From positions 1 through 64,000 of the forward strand of contig JAHDBA010000014.1 in NCBI GenBank assembly GCA_020630615.1: 64,000 nucleotides of DNA, given 5' to 3'. The DNA is from Myxococcota bacterium (GTDB lineage: Bacteria > Myxococcota > UBA727 > JAHDBA01). Within the stretch, counting starts at the first letter, position 1. Each line of letters opens with the position of its first letter. A program made the translations under genes and the position numbers. The notes under the pieces are model-generated. The model worked only from the letters and a program-made list of their open reading frames with translations. It was not told the DNA's origin and did not search any database. This document shows, piece by piece, positions 26,137 through 34,774 of this stretch.

Positions 26137-26913
26137 CTAAGTCGTTTTGGGTTTTTGGTCATGTTGATAGTGTGTTGGATCCGCAACGCCTGCCTCAACA
26201 AAGCCTTGGGCTCGTAAGACACATGCATCACATTGTCCACACGCAAGGCCTTCCGTACTTGGGTCGTAGCAACTCAGTGTTTCGGCGTAATCCACACCAT
26301 GCTTAAGGCCCAAAGTAATAATTTCTGATTTGCGCAAATGCAAAAGTGGAGTGTGAATTATGACTTGGTGCCCGTCAGCCGACATCCGAGTGCCTGTATT
26401 GGCGACGCCTGACATCGCATCAATGAAGGTAGGGCGACAATCTGGATAACCCGAATAATCGAGCGCGTTCACTCCAATGTAAATATTCGGTGCACGGAGA
26501 ACTTCTGCCCACGCCAATGCAAAGGACAAGAATACAGTATTCCGAGCAGGAACATAGGTTAGTGGAATATCATCCCCGAGATCATCAATGCTTCCCGGTT
26601 TTGCGATCTCTCCATCGCCCAACAAAGCAGACCCGCCAAACTGTCGCATATCAATATTCACGATCCGATGATCGCGCAACTGATAGCGTTGAGCGAGCTT
26701 TCTGGCGCGAGCAAGTTCCACCGTGTGATTCTGACCATAATCAAAGCTTAAGCCATAGATTTCAAGGCCTTGCGCATGGGTTAATGCCAATATCGTAGCG
26801 GAATCCAGCCCACCAGACATTAAGACAACGGCTCGCTTCCGATGAATTATCGTATTTGCGGGTTTGATCACTTTGCTGCACCTTCTTTGCTCTGATTTCG
26901 CACTTTGTGACAT
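26137..26913 (-). CDS. queC: 7-cyano-7-deazaguanine synthase QueC
   Basis: ATP-dependent enzyme that turns 7-carboxy-7-deazaguanine into preQ0 in queuosine synthesis. The N-type ATP pyrophosphatase PP-loop is VVLMSGGLDSATIL; the C-terminal zinc site is CYDPSTEGLACGQCDAC. I chose the ATG at 26913, with AAGGTGG just upstream; the frame is open to a GTG at 26934. The first 20 residues before the PP-loop region are a basic extension not usual in QueC. No other queuosine gene is in the window and no preQ1 riboswitch was seen upstream. Confidence 0.95.
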   Translation of the reverse strand: MSQSAKSEQRRCSKVIKPANTIIHRKRAVVLMSGGLDSATILALTHAQGLEIYGLSFDYGQNHTVELARARKLAQRYQLRDHRIVNIDMRQFGGSALLGDGEIAKPGSIDDLGDDIPLTYVPARNTVFLSFALAWAEVLRAPNIYIGVNALDYSGYPDCRPTFIDAMSGVANTGTRMSADGHQVIIHTPLLHLRKSEIITLGLKHGVDYAETLSCYDPSTEGLACGQCDACVLRAQGFVEAGVADPTHYQHDQKPKTT

Positions 26914-26952
26914 TTTGACCACCTTCTTTGCCACGATCCCATCGAAGCCGCA

Positions 26953-26981
26953 TTGACTTCATGGGTTAAATGTATTGTATT
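26953..26981 (+). promoter_or_regulatory. Putative sigma-70 promoter of the M23 peptidase gene
   Basis: TTGACT at 26953 and TGTATT at 26976 are 17 bases apart and read toward the peptidase gene, giving a leader of about 40 bases. The -10 lies inside a dyad (26965-26985). Confidence 0.45.
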
Positions 26982-26985
26982 TAAC
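26965..26985. promoter_or_regulatory. Inverted repeat overlapping a promoter, possible operator
   Basis: Perfect seven-base arms GTTAAAT and ATTTAAC separated by seven bases, in the divergent region between queC and the M23 peptidase gene. It covers the putative -10 of the peptidase gene and could also affect queC. It looks like the target of a dimeric repressor, but no regulator is nearby and an AT-rich sequence can form such a dyad by chance. Confidence 0.35.
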
Positions 26986-27029
26986 AGTGTTATCACTTCT
27001 TTAGGTATAGTCATTAAGGTGTTCTAGTT

Positions 27030-27968
27030 TTGTTTGCGGACCTTCATATCGAACTTATTGGCCCCAAGTTGGCTCGTCATCGAAGGATTCGAATTCCTGG
27101 TTTGTTCATCGTAATTTTGGTGAGTTTGGCGATTCTTTTACTTTTGAGCACTACCCTCACCTTGGTTTCAACACCCAGCTCCCAGATAACGATCAATCCA
27201 AATCCGGACAAGGACTCCAGTCGTATCGCCAAGGCAATCGAGCGTAAATTGGGCGTTTCAATCGAAGAGAATATCAAGTCCTCTTCAACGCTGAGTCAGC
27301 TCAATCAAGAACTGCTCAACATTTCAGCAATTGGTCTTGGAAACACCACGCATACGCTTGGTCCCATCCCCTCAAACTTTTCGTCCGTACACAAGTCTGG
27401 CTTTTCGTCAAGTTATCTCGATCTGGTGTCAACGAAGGCTCTGTGCAGGTTGCAACCCAGTGCTTGTGTCACCCAAAAATATGAACATGTCGCGCGAATG
27501 AAACAAGAAATTCAAAATGAGATTGATAGTTTAACTCAACACAAAGCATCGATTGTAGCACTCAACCTCAAACGTGCTTCAACGCCAAGCCTGATGCCGG
27601 CACAAGGCGTAATCACAAGTGATTATGGCCGTAGAAAAGATCCCTTCACAAACAAGTGGACAAGCCACGATGGAATCGACATTGCAGCACCGAGCGGCAC
27701 AGAAGTTCTTGCACCTGCTGATGGAGTGGTAAGCTATCGTGGCTCTGCAGGCGGTTATGGAAACCTGATTGAGCTTAAGCATCCGGATGGTACCTTTACT
27801 CGATATGGACACCTGCTTCAGAGTTTTGTTCAAGTGGGACAAAAAGTTTCGCGAGGTTCGACGATAGGTCTGGTCGGCAGCAGCGGTCGGAGTACTGGGC
27901 CACATCTTCATTATGAGGTCCGAAAAGACAAACACACCGTGGACCCAAAGCGCTACTTGGGTTTTTGA
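27030..27968 (+). CDS. Membrane-anchored M23 peptidase (LytM/NlpD-like)
   Basis: Bitopic protein of 312 residues: basic N-terminus, one transmembrane helix at about 24-46, an extracytoplasmic linker with helical character (about 60-185), and a C-terminal M23 domain at about 200-300. The zinc ligands are present: HDGIDIAAPSG (HxxxD) and the HLHYE motif, with GRSTGPHLHY. It would therefore be an active endopeptidase that cuts peptidoglycan cross-links, unlike degenerate NlpD/EnvC activators. The start is a TTG about eight bases after AAGGTG; no upstream in-frame ATG is seen. Divergent from queC. Confidence 0.88.
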   Translation: MFADLHIELIGPKLARHRRIRIPGLFIVILVSLAILLLLSTTLTLVSTPSSQITINPNPDKDSSRIAKAIERKLGVSIEENIKSSSTLSQLNQELLNISAIGLGNTTHTLGPIPSNFSSVHKSGFSSSYLDLVSTKALCRLQPSACVTQKYEHVARMKQEIQNEIDSLTQHKASIVALNLKRASTPSLMPAQGVITSDYGRRKDPFTNKWTSHDGIDIAAPSGTEVLAPADGVVSYRGSAGGYGNLIELKHPDGTFTRYGHLLQSFVQVGQKVSRGSTIGLVGSSGRSTGPHLHYEVRKDKHTVDPKRYLGF

Positions 27969-28032
27969 TCACGAAATCTCTTTGAGGCCTTTTATGGCCT
28001 TGTAAGCGCTTCTAAAATTTTAACTCACGTTC

Positions 28033-30369
28033 TCATAGCGTGCCGCGCAATCCCAACATCGCCGTGAGTGGTTTATTGGGTCGAGCCCCAAAAGGCCGCC
28101 ACGATACAATCGCACGTGCATTAAACATGTTCTCTATTTTGAAGTAGATGTCGAGGTCTTCAAAAAGCGCATAGGATGTCGAGGCGTTGACAATGAAAAG
28201 AGGTCGGATCAAGGGTTCTGCTGCTTCCGCTGAATCAAACATTCTGCCGCGATAATTCATTGCAACATTCATCGACCAACGCGAGATTTGAAGCTCTGGA
28301 GAAATCTGAAAGCGATGAGTCGGGATATAAGGCAAAGGTGCGCCGGCATTCACATCCCCATATTGCGGAAAGCTCGAGCGAAATTCACTCAAAAACTGTG
28401 TGTGAGTGAACGTGTAGTTTGCATTGACCCGAGCCTCACTTAAAGCACTTAATGGAAAACGAGCTTGCCCCGCCAACTCTGCACCTGCAGCAAGTGCTCT
28501 GCCTCCATTAAATTGCAGTGTGACATCACTTGGATCGCAACCCGCAGCAAAACTACAGTTGCCTAGAATATTCTGATAGAAATTGGTGAATCCGGCTGCA
28601 TTAAGATTCAAATGCTCCTGATTTAAACGTATACCAAGTTCACTGTTCCAACTTTCTTCTGGCTGAACATCTGAAGCTTGACCCGGTGCAACCGGTGAAA
28701 AGCCGCGATGAACACCTACAAAGCCGAGGATTCCATAGGGAAAAGCATACGCGACTCCAAGCCCCGGCGAGAGGAACGAGCGCGCAGCGGTATCACGATC
28801 ATTTTCAACATCCAAGTTGGTTAATGAACCATACATCCACTCAAAACGAAGAGAAGGAACGACAAGGAAATCGCCAAAAGCCAACTCGCCCATTGTATTG
28901 AGCGCGAGCGAGAGAGTTTCGCCCTTTTCATTTCTCAATTGGTTTCGCCCGTCACCAAAAGATTCCAACCCATTCAGGCCAAGAAAGGTATTGAGTTCAA
29001 ACTCATCACGAACAACCGAGTCATGATGAAACCTCGCCCCCATCCGTAATGTTTGGCTCGTTCGTTTTTGTGCAAAGCGATGATTGTATTCGCTGTGGAT
29101 TCCTTGTGAAACATAGCGACGGCTGTTGGTGCCGTATCGAATGGCTTCATTCTCATCTTCAGAGATCACCGCACCACGCAAAATGGCGAGTGTTCTTGCG
29201 CCCCGGCCTGTCACAGGTGGATTCAATAGCGTGGAATGTAAATCAGCACCGCCTTGCACACCATTGATCTTTGACCAATCGCGCCACAGGTCGTTCCGAT
29301 ACAAAGTTGTACGAAAATCAATCTTCTCATCTTTCTGAAATCGATAGCGAACACGCGCCTGGGTATGATGCCAATCGAGCTTTGCAGATGCTGTCGTATC
29401 ATAGCGGCGGTTCGGGTTCTGAACGAAATCGTCTAAGGTTAACCCGAGATAGGTTTCTTCGGAATCTTCTTGGCCATAACCCACCTCAAAATCAAGGCGA
29501 TGCCATGCTGACTTTTCCAAGTCTGTATTCACTCGTGCTTTAAGCATTGCATCAACGCGCGAAAAACCATGTGTGCCGCCGAGGTTTGAAGACTTGAAAC
29601 CACCCGAGTTGAGAAGAGCAACTTCGCTTAAAAAGCCAATATGTTTGGAACCATAGCCCAAGGAACCCAAAACTTTGGTTGTCTCAAAGGAGCCATAAGC
29701 CAAATCTAAAATTCCATGAATTCCGGAATAGGGAATCGCACGAGTTTTTAAATCGATCGCACCACCAATCGTATTGGGGCCGAAACGCGTCGCAGCAGGA
29801 CCTTTATACACATCGATACCGGTCATGCGCATCGTCAGAGGGAAGTAGTATGCAGCCGGTGCAGAATAAGGGGCAGGAGCAATTAAGACTCCATCTTCCA
29901 TTAAGGTAAGCTTGTCTGAACGGTTGGAGTTACCACCGCGCATGCCAATGTTTGGTCTTAAACCAAAGCCCTCTTCCTCACGAACATAGACACCGGGTGT
30001 TTGAGCCAATACCTGATGAATATCATCATGCTTGTGTTTGTTGAGGTCTTCTTCGTCGATACGATGTGCGGCCCCCGCAATGCGCTGATTCGCAGGTAAT
30101 TTTGAGATTCGCGTTTCATAAATTATAGAATCGTTTTCACTCTCATCGCTCTTTTCGATAACGTTCTCTGAAATTTGTTCCTCGTCCTTGACTTCTATCC
30201 TTTTTCGACTTGCATCTTCGAGAGCTTTTGTCTTTTCGTCATCGACTTGCGTAGGGAGCCCGTTCGCATTGCTTGTTGTCGTGAATCCCCAAAGAAGGCA
30301 GAAGATGTAGAACGCAAAAGTGTGTTGCGAGCGGCACTTCACATCAAACTCCTTAGAAGTAACAGTCAT
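28033..30369 (-). CDS. TonB-dependent outer-membrane receptor, FecA-like
   Basis: Outer-membrane siderophore or ferric-citrate type receptor of about 778 residues. A signal peptide is followed by an acidic Glu-rich segment (about 40-90), then the plug domain with motifs of FecA-type receptors (GFGLRPNIGMRG, LTLMEDGVLIAPAPY, GPAATRFGPNTIGGAIDL) and a 22-strand barrel ending in an aromatic-rich C-terminus (MLGLRGTL). I chose the ATG at 30369, after AAGGTG; an ATG at 30387 is the other choice. It is the last gene of the four-gene unit that starts at the Fur box near 34660, which argues for iron or a similar metal complex as substrate. No FecR/FecI-type regulators are present. Confidence 0.9.
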   Translation of the reverse strand: MTVTSKEFDVKCRSQHTFAFYIFCLLWGFTTTSNANGLPTQVDDEKTKALEDASRKRIEVKDEEQISENVIEKSDESENDSIIYETRISKLPANQRIAGAAHRIDEEDLNKHKHDDIHQVLAQTPGVYVREEEGFGLRPNIGMRGGNSNRSDKLTLMEDGVLIAPAPYSAPAAYYFPLTMRMTGIDVYKGPAATRFGPNTIGGAIDLKTRAIPYSGIHGILDLAYGSFETTKVLGSLGYGSKHIGFLSEVALLNSGGFKSSNLGGTHGFSRVDAMLKARVNTDLEKSAWHRLDFEVGYGQEDSEETYLGLTLDDFVQNPNRRYDTTASAKLDWHHTQARVRYRFQKDEKIDFRTTLYRNDLWRDWSKINGVQGGADLHSTLLNPPVTGRGARTLAILRGAVISEDENEAIRYGTNSRRYVSQGIHSEYNHRFAQKRTSQTLRMGARFHHDSVVRDEFELNTFLGLNGLESFGDGRNQLRNEKGETLSLALNTMGELAFGDFLVVPSLRFEWMYGSLTNLDVENDRDTAARSFLSPGLGVAYAFPYGILGFVGVHRGFSPVAPGQASDVQPEESWNSELGIRLNQEHLNLNAAGFTNFYQNILGNCSFAAGCDPSDVTLQFNGGRALAAGAELAGQARFPLSALSEARVNANYTFTHTQFLSEFRSSFPQYGDVNAGAPLPYIPTHRFQISPELQISRWSMNVAMNYRGRMFDSAEAAEPLIRPLFIVNASTSYALFEDLDIYFKIENMFNARAIVSWRPFGARPNKPLTAMLGLRGTL

Positions 30370-30388
30370 AGTGCACCTTAAAGTCATA

Positions 30389-31819
30389 CTACTGCCTTAG
30401 CCCTAGGCTTTTGACAATATCGATACGATGCAATGGGGCATCTTTAGACATGGGCAAAAGAAGATTCTCGGTCGCGGCTATTGGAACAACGTGTTGCTCC
30501 GCAATGGAGACCTTGTATGCAGAGTATTCTTCGCCTTCAAACGACTTTGAGAGATTGACCGCTAAAAGGTCTATGTGTGGATTCACCATTCTTGAACGGC
30601 GACGGCCATTGAGGCTTGCGTGCGAGTCCGCGAAGATTTGAAAACGCCGGGTCCCATCTCCATTCTGGAGAATGGCTTCGAGTTTTTTTGCAAAGAGCAC
30701 AATCATAGCGGGACGTGCACTCATTTCTGCGACTTGACGCCACTCCAAATATTCGTGCGGGTTCACATTTGATATTCTTCCGCTGTCTTGATCGTGGACA
30801 ATATAGGTAAGGCTCCCGGATTTTTCTCGAACCATGACGCGCCACGAGAGGCGCATCCCATCGTCATTCCACAGGACATTACCCGGGAGAAAGTAATGAC
30901 GAGACGCAGTTGTGATTTGTAGAAAGAAAAAACAATAGGCGAGAAGGTATTGTTTCCCAAGCGTAATCGCACTGGCTTTCTGAAAATGAAATCGTGATTT
31001 GACAGCAGACCTGAACTTAAGGTGCTCCGGCCAATCGGGCGGGAAAAAGACTGTTGTCGCAAGAATCATGATCCACGGAAACATACCGATATTAAAAAGA
31101 AGGCTCGTCATCACGTGAAAAACAATCACTGCAATATAAGCAAAAGGGCGCGTCTTTGACTTGCATAAAAAGAAAACAATGGTCGCATCATAGATAAAGC
31201 CTGCCCAACTCATAATGAGCGGCCCCCAAGACCACGAAAAAAATGGTCCGAGAATTGGCATATCCCAGTGTGCTCGAAGCCATAAATCCAAGGGTTGGCC
31301 ATAGCGCAACCAGTCGCTCCCCAACTTGGCGAACGCTGCGAAGATGTAAACACACGCCAACTGCGCACGGAATATATTAACCCACCGCAAATCAATTGTA
31401 TCGTTTTGATCGCGTCGGCCATGACAAGGCGCCATCGCAAGCATCCCCAAGAGAATCACCAAAAGTGCATAATGGTTCAGATAGTTGGTGGCATCCCAAG
31501 TTTGCACCCAAAAGAGTAAGACGCAAGCAAGACCGGCTGCTGCCCGCGATGCAAGCGAGAAAAACATTGCAAGGCCGCAGAGTATGAGCGTGAAGTAGAC
31601 CGAATAAACAAGGGTTTCGCTTGGTGGCCCGCCAAAATCCAAGCGATAAAAGGGGATGTAATGTTGAGGTTTATTGTTCAGCTCCTCAAGCCAACCCTTC
31701 AACCAAAATCTTGTACTCGACAAAACGAGTAAAGCTCCCATCGTTCTACAAAGGAAGCGTATTGAAGCAGACGAAACTTTGGTCCGTGAACGATGCACAG
31801 AAGCATGTGCACTTTTCAT
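30389..31819 (-). CDS. Vitamin K-dependent gamma-carboxylase homologue (HTTM family)
   Basis: Integral membrane protein of 476 residues. The first 310 are the HTTM membrane domain, the last 160 a soluble domain with family motifs PGNVLWNDDGMRLSWR, EYLEWRQVAEMSARP and SLNGRRRSRMVNPHIDL. This matches full-length vitamin K-dependent gamma-glutamyl carboxylases (VKGC), not just the HTTM half. By eye, His116 (YLNHYALL) aligns with human His160 and Lys165 (AKLGSDW) with human Lys218, the base that activates vitamin K hydroquinone. It would use a reduced quinone and CO2 to carboxylate Glu, or carry out only the epoxidation chemistry. It lies 6 bases after the imelysin gene and 20 before the TonB receptor start, so its substrate may be a product of the same iron-regulated operon; that is inference. 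Confidence 0.85.
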   Translation of the reverse strand: MKSAHASVHRSRTKVSSASIRFLCRTMGALLVLSSTRFWLKGWLEELNNKPQHYIPFYRLDFGGPPSETLVYSVYFTLILCGLAMFFSLASRAAAGLACVLLFWVQTWDATNYLNHYALLVILLGMLAMAPCHGRRDQNDTIDLRWVNIFRAQLACVYIFAAFAKLGSDWLRYGQPLDLWLRAHWDMPILGPFFSWSWGPLIMSWAGFIYDATIVFFLCKSKTRPFAYIAVIVFHVMTSLLFNIGMFPWIMILATTVFFPPDWPEHLKFRSAVKSRFHFQKASAITLGKQYLLAYCFFFLQITTASRHYFLPGNVLWNDDGMRLSWRVMVREKSGSLTYIVHDQDSGRISNVNPHEYLEWRQVAEMSARPAMIVLFAKKLEAILQNGDGTRRFQIFADSHASLNGRRRSRMVNPHIDLLAVNLSKSFEGEEYSAYKVSIAEQHVVPIAATENLLLPMSKDAPLHRIDIVKSLGLRQ

Positions 31820-31825
31820 TTTGAT

Positions 31826-33082
31826 TTAATCCGTATCGCTTGCAGACTCCATAGGTGGATTCACTCCCAAAAGGGATGGAAGCTCAGCCTTGTATGTCGT
31901 CAACATTGTTTGTAGATTATTGAAGCACGTTTCGATCACATCAAAACCTTCACTGCCGCGCCCACTTTCAAGTATTGGCCTGAGAGAATCTGGCAAAAGT
32001 GCGCATGAGCTCTTGGCTTGATTGGCTTCGTCACGGATTAACGTTGCACGATCGCTACCCGCGACAGATTCAACCCAAGCGTCAAAGCCCGTTTTGGCGT
32101 TGGCATCGATGTACAGGTCAAAGAAGGCCCCTAAGTTTTCACGTATTGAAAAACCGGAAAGCCCCGAATGGTAAAGCTCTAAAAGTTTTGGACATACGTC
32201 GTCTGTGCACGGCTCATATAAACCAAGAACTCGACCAAGCTTTCGATCTTTCACATAGGTTTCGACATAGAAGAGTGCCACATAGAGGTCTTCCAACACA
32301 TCACGATAATCCATAAATGCGCCTTCTGAACTCGTATAGTTGTTAAGCTCGATCAAATACGAAGGCCAAACACCTTCTATTGTATCCAGTGCCTCTCGCA
32401 CTCCATCGAGAAGAACAGCAAGATACGCTTTTCGACGCACTAAACGATCCTCTTCAGCCAATGCCGCAAAAGAGCCTTCTCGGTTGATAGGTGATGTTGA
32501 CGGGCACAAGTTTTCATTGACCGGAGCAAAAAGTAGCTGTTCAACAGCCAGTAAACCTTGAGAATCATAGGTTTGCCCCGCAATAAAGCCCTCATTTAAA
32601 TAGCGTCCGTTGACCAAGTTGACATCGACAGTACACGCTTTGAAAGCATCGTAGGAATAAATAGCCGCTCTCAACGATTGACCAAGTTCAACATTGCTTA
32701 CCGAACCAAGGGGGCCCAACTGAAATACTTCGACAACTTCCCAAGCAAGAATTGTATCTTTAAAAGCAGCTTGTGCAATGGACCATGATTCGTCTTGTGA
32801 TGCAGTCGAAAGATTCGTGACCGAGCTTTCGAGTCGTGTAAGTGCCTCAGAAAAATCAACTGTTAAGTTGGTCAACCTTTCAGAAACGAGATTATCAATC
32901 ATCTCGCTCGATGAAAAATATTCATCATTGATTCCCATTTCAGTGGAGCTCCTCTCACCCTCATCGCAACCGACTAATGCTGTGATTAGGAGTACGAATA
33001 AGCCTAACGCTGTACACGCAAACGCCGAAGTTGCCTCAAAGGTAGAGACTTTCTCAATGCTCTTTGCTTTCTGGTAAGTCAT
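31826..33082 (-). CDS. Imelysin-like (peptidase M75-type) lipoprotein
   Basis: Lipoprotein of 418 residues with a long N-region, a hydrophobic stretch and lipobox ALVGC, then an acidic linker. The imelysin-like domain fills the rest: two helical bundles, with YDSQGLLAVEQLLF at the place of the GxHxxE motif; the usual His is Leu here, while the Glu is kept. Imelysin-type proteins (IrpA, EfeO, ICMP) are iron-regulated, periplasmic or surface-bound and take part in iron uptake; peptidase activity is not generally established. Gene order DUF4856, imelysin, HTTM, TonB receptor with a Fur box upstream supports an iron-uptake role. Confidence 0.85.
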   Translation of the reverse strand: MTYQKAKSIEKVSTFEATSAFACTALGLFVLLITALVGCDEGERSSTEMGINDEYFSSSEMIDNLVSERLTNLTVDFSEALTRLESSVTNLSTASQDESWSIAQAAFKDTILAWEVVEVFQLGPLGSVSNVELGQSLRAAIYSYDAFKACTVDVNLVNGRYLNEGFIAGQTYDSQGLLAVEQLLFAPVNENLCPSTSPINREGSFAALAEEDRLVRRKAYLAVLLDGVREALDTIEGVWPSYLIELNNYTSSEGAFMDYRDVLEDLYVALFYVETYVKDRKLGRVLGLYEPCTDDVCPKLLELYHSGLSGFSIRENLGAFFDLYIDANAKTGFDAWVESVAGSDRATLIRDEANQAKSSCALLPDSLRPILESGRGSEGFDVIETCFNNLQTMLTTYKAELPSLLGVNPPMESASDTD

Positions 33083-33171
33083 ATACTTTCATTCCCCAAT
33101 CACTTAAAAAGAGCGCTAACAGATTGAACACAAGACACCCTAAAGGTGCCCCGTGTACCATCGAGGTCAGT

Positions 33172-34635
33172 CTAAAAGCCGCCTTCACCATTCGCATCAC
33201 CTTTGAGCGATGCGGGCAACCCAAGATCATCCACAAGTTGATCACCGAGCGCACGGATCGCAGCTTTGTAGTCTTGAATATCACTCTCACTATCAACGCC
33301 AGGAATCAATGGAGCGCTACCGATCACAGCGTATATTCCGTCCAAAGCGACTCCTGGAATCCTTGAGTCCGGGTTGAATTGCAACATTAAAGCATAGCCC
33401 AAAAGTTCGCTCCAGTGTTTTGCATGGGTCGCGAAGTCGTATTCAGAAGCGTCCATTGAAAGGTCTTTAAGGGTATCGTTTACGTAATGTACCGTTGTTG
33501 CAGCGATAGCTCGCTCCCAATTGGCCAATATCGAATCTCGTATTTCTTGAAGTTCCCCGAGCTCTGTTTCTCCCCAAGATTCAGAGGTCGAAATTAAATG
33601 GCGACCTTGCAGATAGGCAGATACGATGTCGCTCCCGAGACTTAGGCCCTCACCCGCACGATCGCGTTTCGAAGCGGTCACAGCGTATCCCTGGTTGATC
33701 TCACTTTTCAGATCGATGAAACCATCACCGTTGCTATCGTGGTAAGCGTTTGCAAAGTCCTCTCGACCACCCTTACCTGCCGCCTCTTCAGCTGTATACT
33801 CAAGAAAGTCTCTCGCGGCACCAAAGTACCCGAAGGATTCATCCCAAACGTGCTCAAGCGCCGTATAAGTTTTCGCCTCACCATTTTTTACGACGGCTTC
33901 GGTATTATCGCTTAAGATACCTTTCCCTTCGACGTCATCACCGAGATAGTCCGCAACACCTTGAGAATACATCACCGCGCCATTGATGAACTTTTGAAGT
34001 ACCTGTTGCGCATCGACGCCATTTTCAAGAACATAGTCCTTCTCGATTGGGTTCCCGAGAGGGTCCAGGCGAACAATCCCATCAATACCCTCTTGGTAAG
34101 CATCTCCAATGCTCTCGATTAAATCATCGATGACTTCATAGGTTGTGGTTGCACCCGACCAACCTTTGACTGTAGTCGTCCAACCGATATCGTTCTCTGG
34201 AAGTTTTTGACTCAATGAAGGTGCACTGCTCGACACATCACTAAAGAACGACTGTTTTAGACTGTCTTCACCATTCAGACTGTAGCTCTCGATCGCGTCG
34301 TCCATTGCACCGCCCACATCTGCATAGTCAACATAATATTTGAGTAGATCTTTAACATCTTGCCCTGTCGTTTCATCACCGATATTTTTTACGGCTGCGG
34401 TGAGCTCACTCCACAACAAATAACGTGTGGTTTGGCCACTATAAAAAACAGAGCTCTCGCCCTCAAGATAACGGGATTCGAATGTAAAGTTATTGGGTGC
34501 GTCACCGTCATGATCATGATTTTCAGAGTCCTCTACGTTTGTAGAAGAATCTTGGTTATCCGTTGAGTCGTCACCACATGCGGTCAAAGCCAAACCAGTG
34601 ATGATTGATAACGACAATGGGAGAAACTTTTTCAT
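33172..34635 (-). CDS. DUF4856 lipoprotein, first gene of the Fur-box operon
   Basis: Lipoprotein of 487 residues: signal MKKFLPLSLSIITGLAL with lipobox LTAC, an Asp/Glu/His-rich linker (ENHDHDGDAP), then the DUF4856 domain, which typically opens with a segment like FTFESRYLEGESSVFYSGQT, as here. DUF4856 proteins are found beside imelysins and TonB receptors in marine bacteria, and the biochemical role is unknown. SD GAGGTC is seven bases before the ATG, and the Fur box lies 18 bases upstream of the start. A DSNGDGFIDLK segment (about residue 300) looks like a single EF-hand-type loop. Confidence 0.85.
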   Translation of the reverse strand: MKKFLPLSLSIITGLALTACGDDSTDNQDSSTNVEDSENHDHDGDAPNNFTFESRYLEGESSVFYSGQTTRYLLWSELTAAVKNIGDETTGQDVKDLLKYYVDYADVGGAMDDAIESYSLNGEDSLKQSFFSDVSSSAPSLSQKLPENDIGWTTTVKGWSGATTTYEVIDDLIESIGDAYQEGIDGIVRLDPLGNPIEKDYVLENGVDAQQVLQKFINGAVMYSQGVADYLGDDVEGKGILSDNTEAVVKNGEAKTYTALEHVWDESFGYFGAARDFLEYTAEEAAGKGGREDFANAYHDSNGDGFIDLKSEINQGYAVTASKRDRAGEGLSLGSDIVSAYLQGRHLISTSESWGETELGELQEIRDSILANWERAIAATTVHYVNDTLKDLSMDASEYDFATHAKHWSELLGYALMLQFNPDSRIPGVALDGIYAVIGSAPLIPGVDSESDIQDYKAAIRALGDQLVDDLGLPASLKGDANGEGGF

Positions 34636-34652
34636 TTTCTGACCTCGTGCCT

Positions 34653-34671
34653 GATAATGAGAATGGTTATC
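34653..34671 (-). promoter_or_regulatory. Fur box upstream of the DUF4856-imelysin-VKGC-TonB receptor operon
   Basis: GATAATGAGAATGGTTATC matches the classical 19-base Fur consensus GATAATGATAATCATTATC at 16 of 19 positions. It begins 18 bases before the start codon of the first gene. A perfect TTGACA (34698 to 34693, minus strand) lies just upstream; 17 bases further the -10 is poorly defined, but it would overlap the box, so Fur with Fe2+ would block RNA polymerase. Iron limitation should therefore induce the operon. Confidence 0.85.
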
Positions 34672-34774
34672 GTTATTTTAAATTTTCGGCATTGTCAAGC
34701 CTATTTATCGTGGTGAGGTTCAAAATTTATGTTGTGGGTAAAGCACAGCTTGCTGAAGAATCGTAGCCTCTGTT

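Noticed and set aside
26914-27029. preQ1 riboswitch upstream of queC
   Set aside because: None of the conserved preQ1-I stem and A-rich tail pattern was found.
27985-28000. AGGCC / GGCCT hairpin between the M23 and TonB receptor genes as a terminator
   Set aside because: Stem of five bases only and no T-run on either strand.
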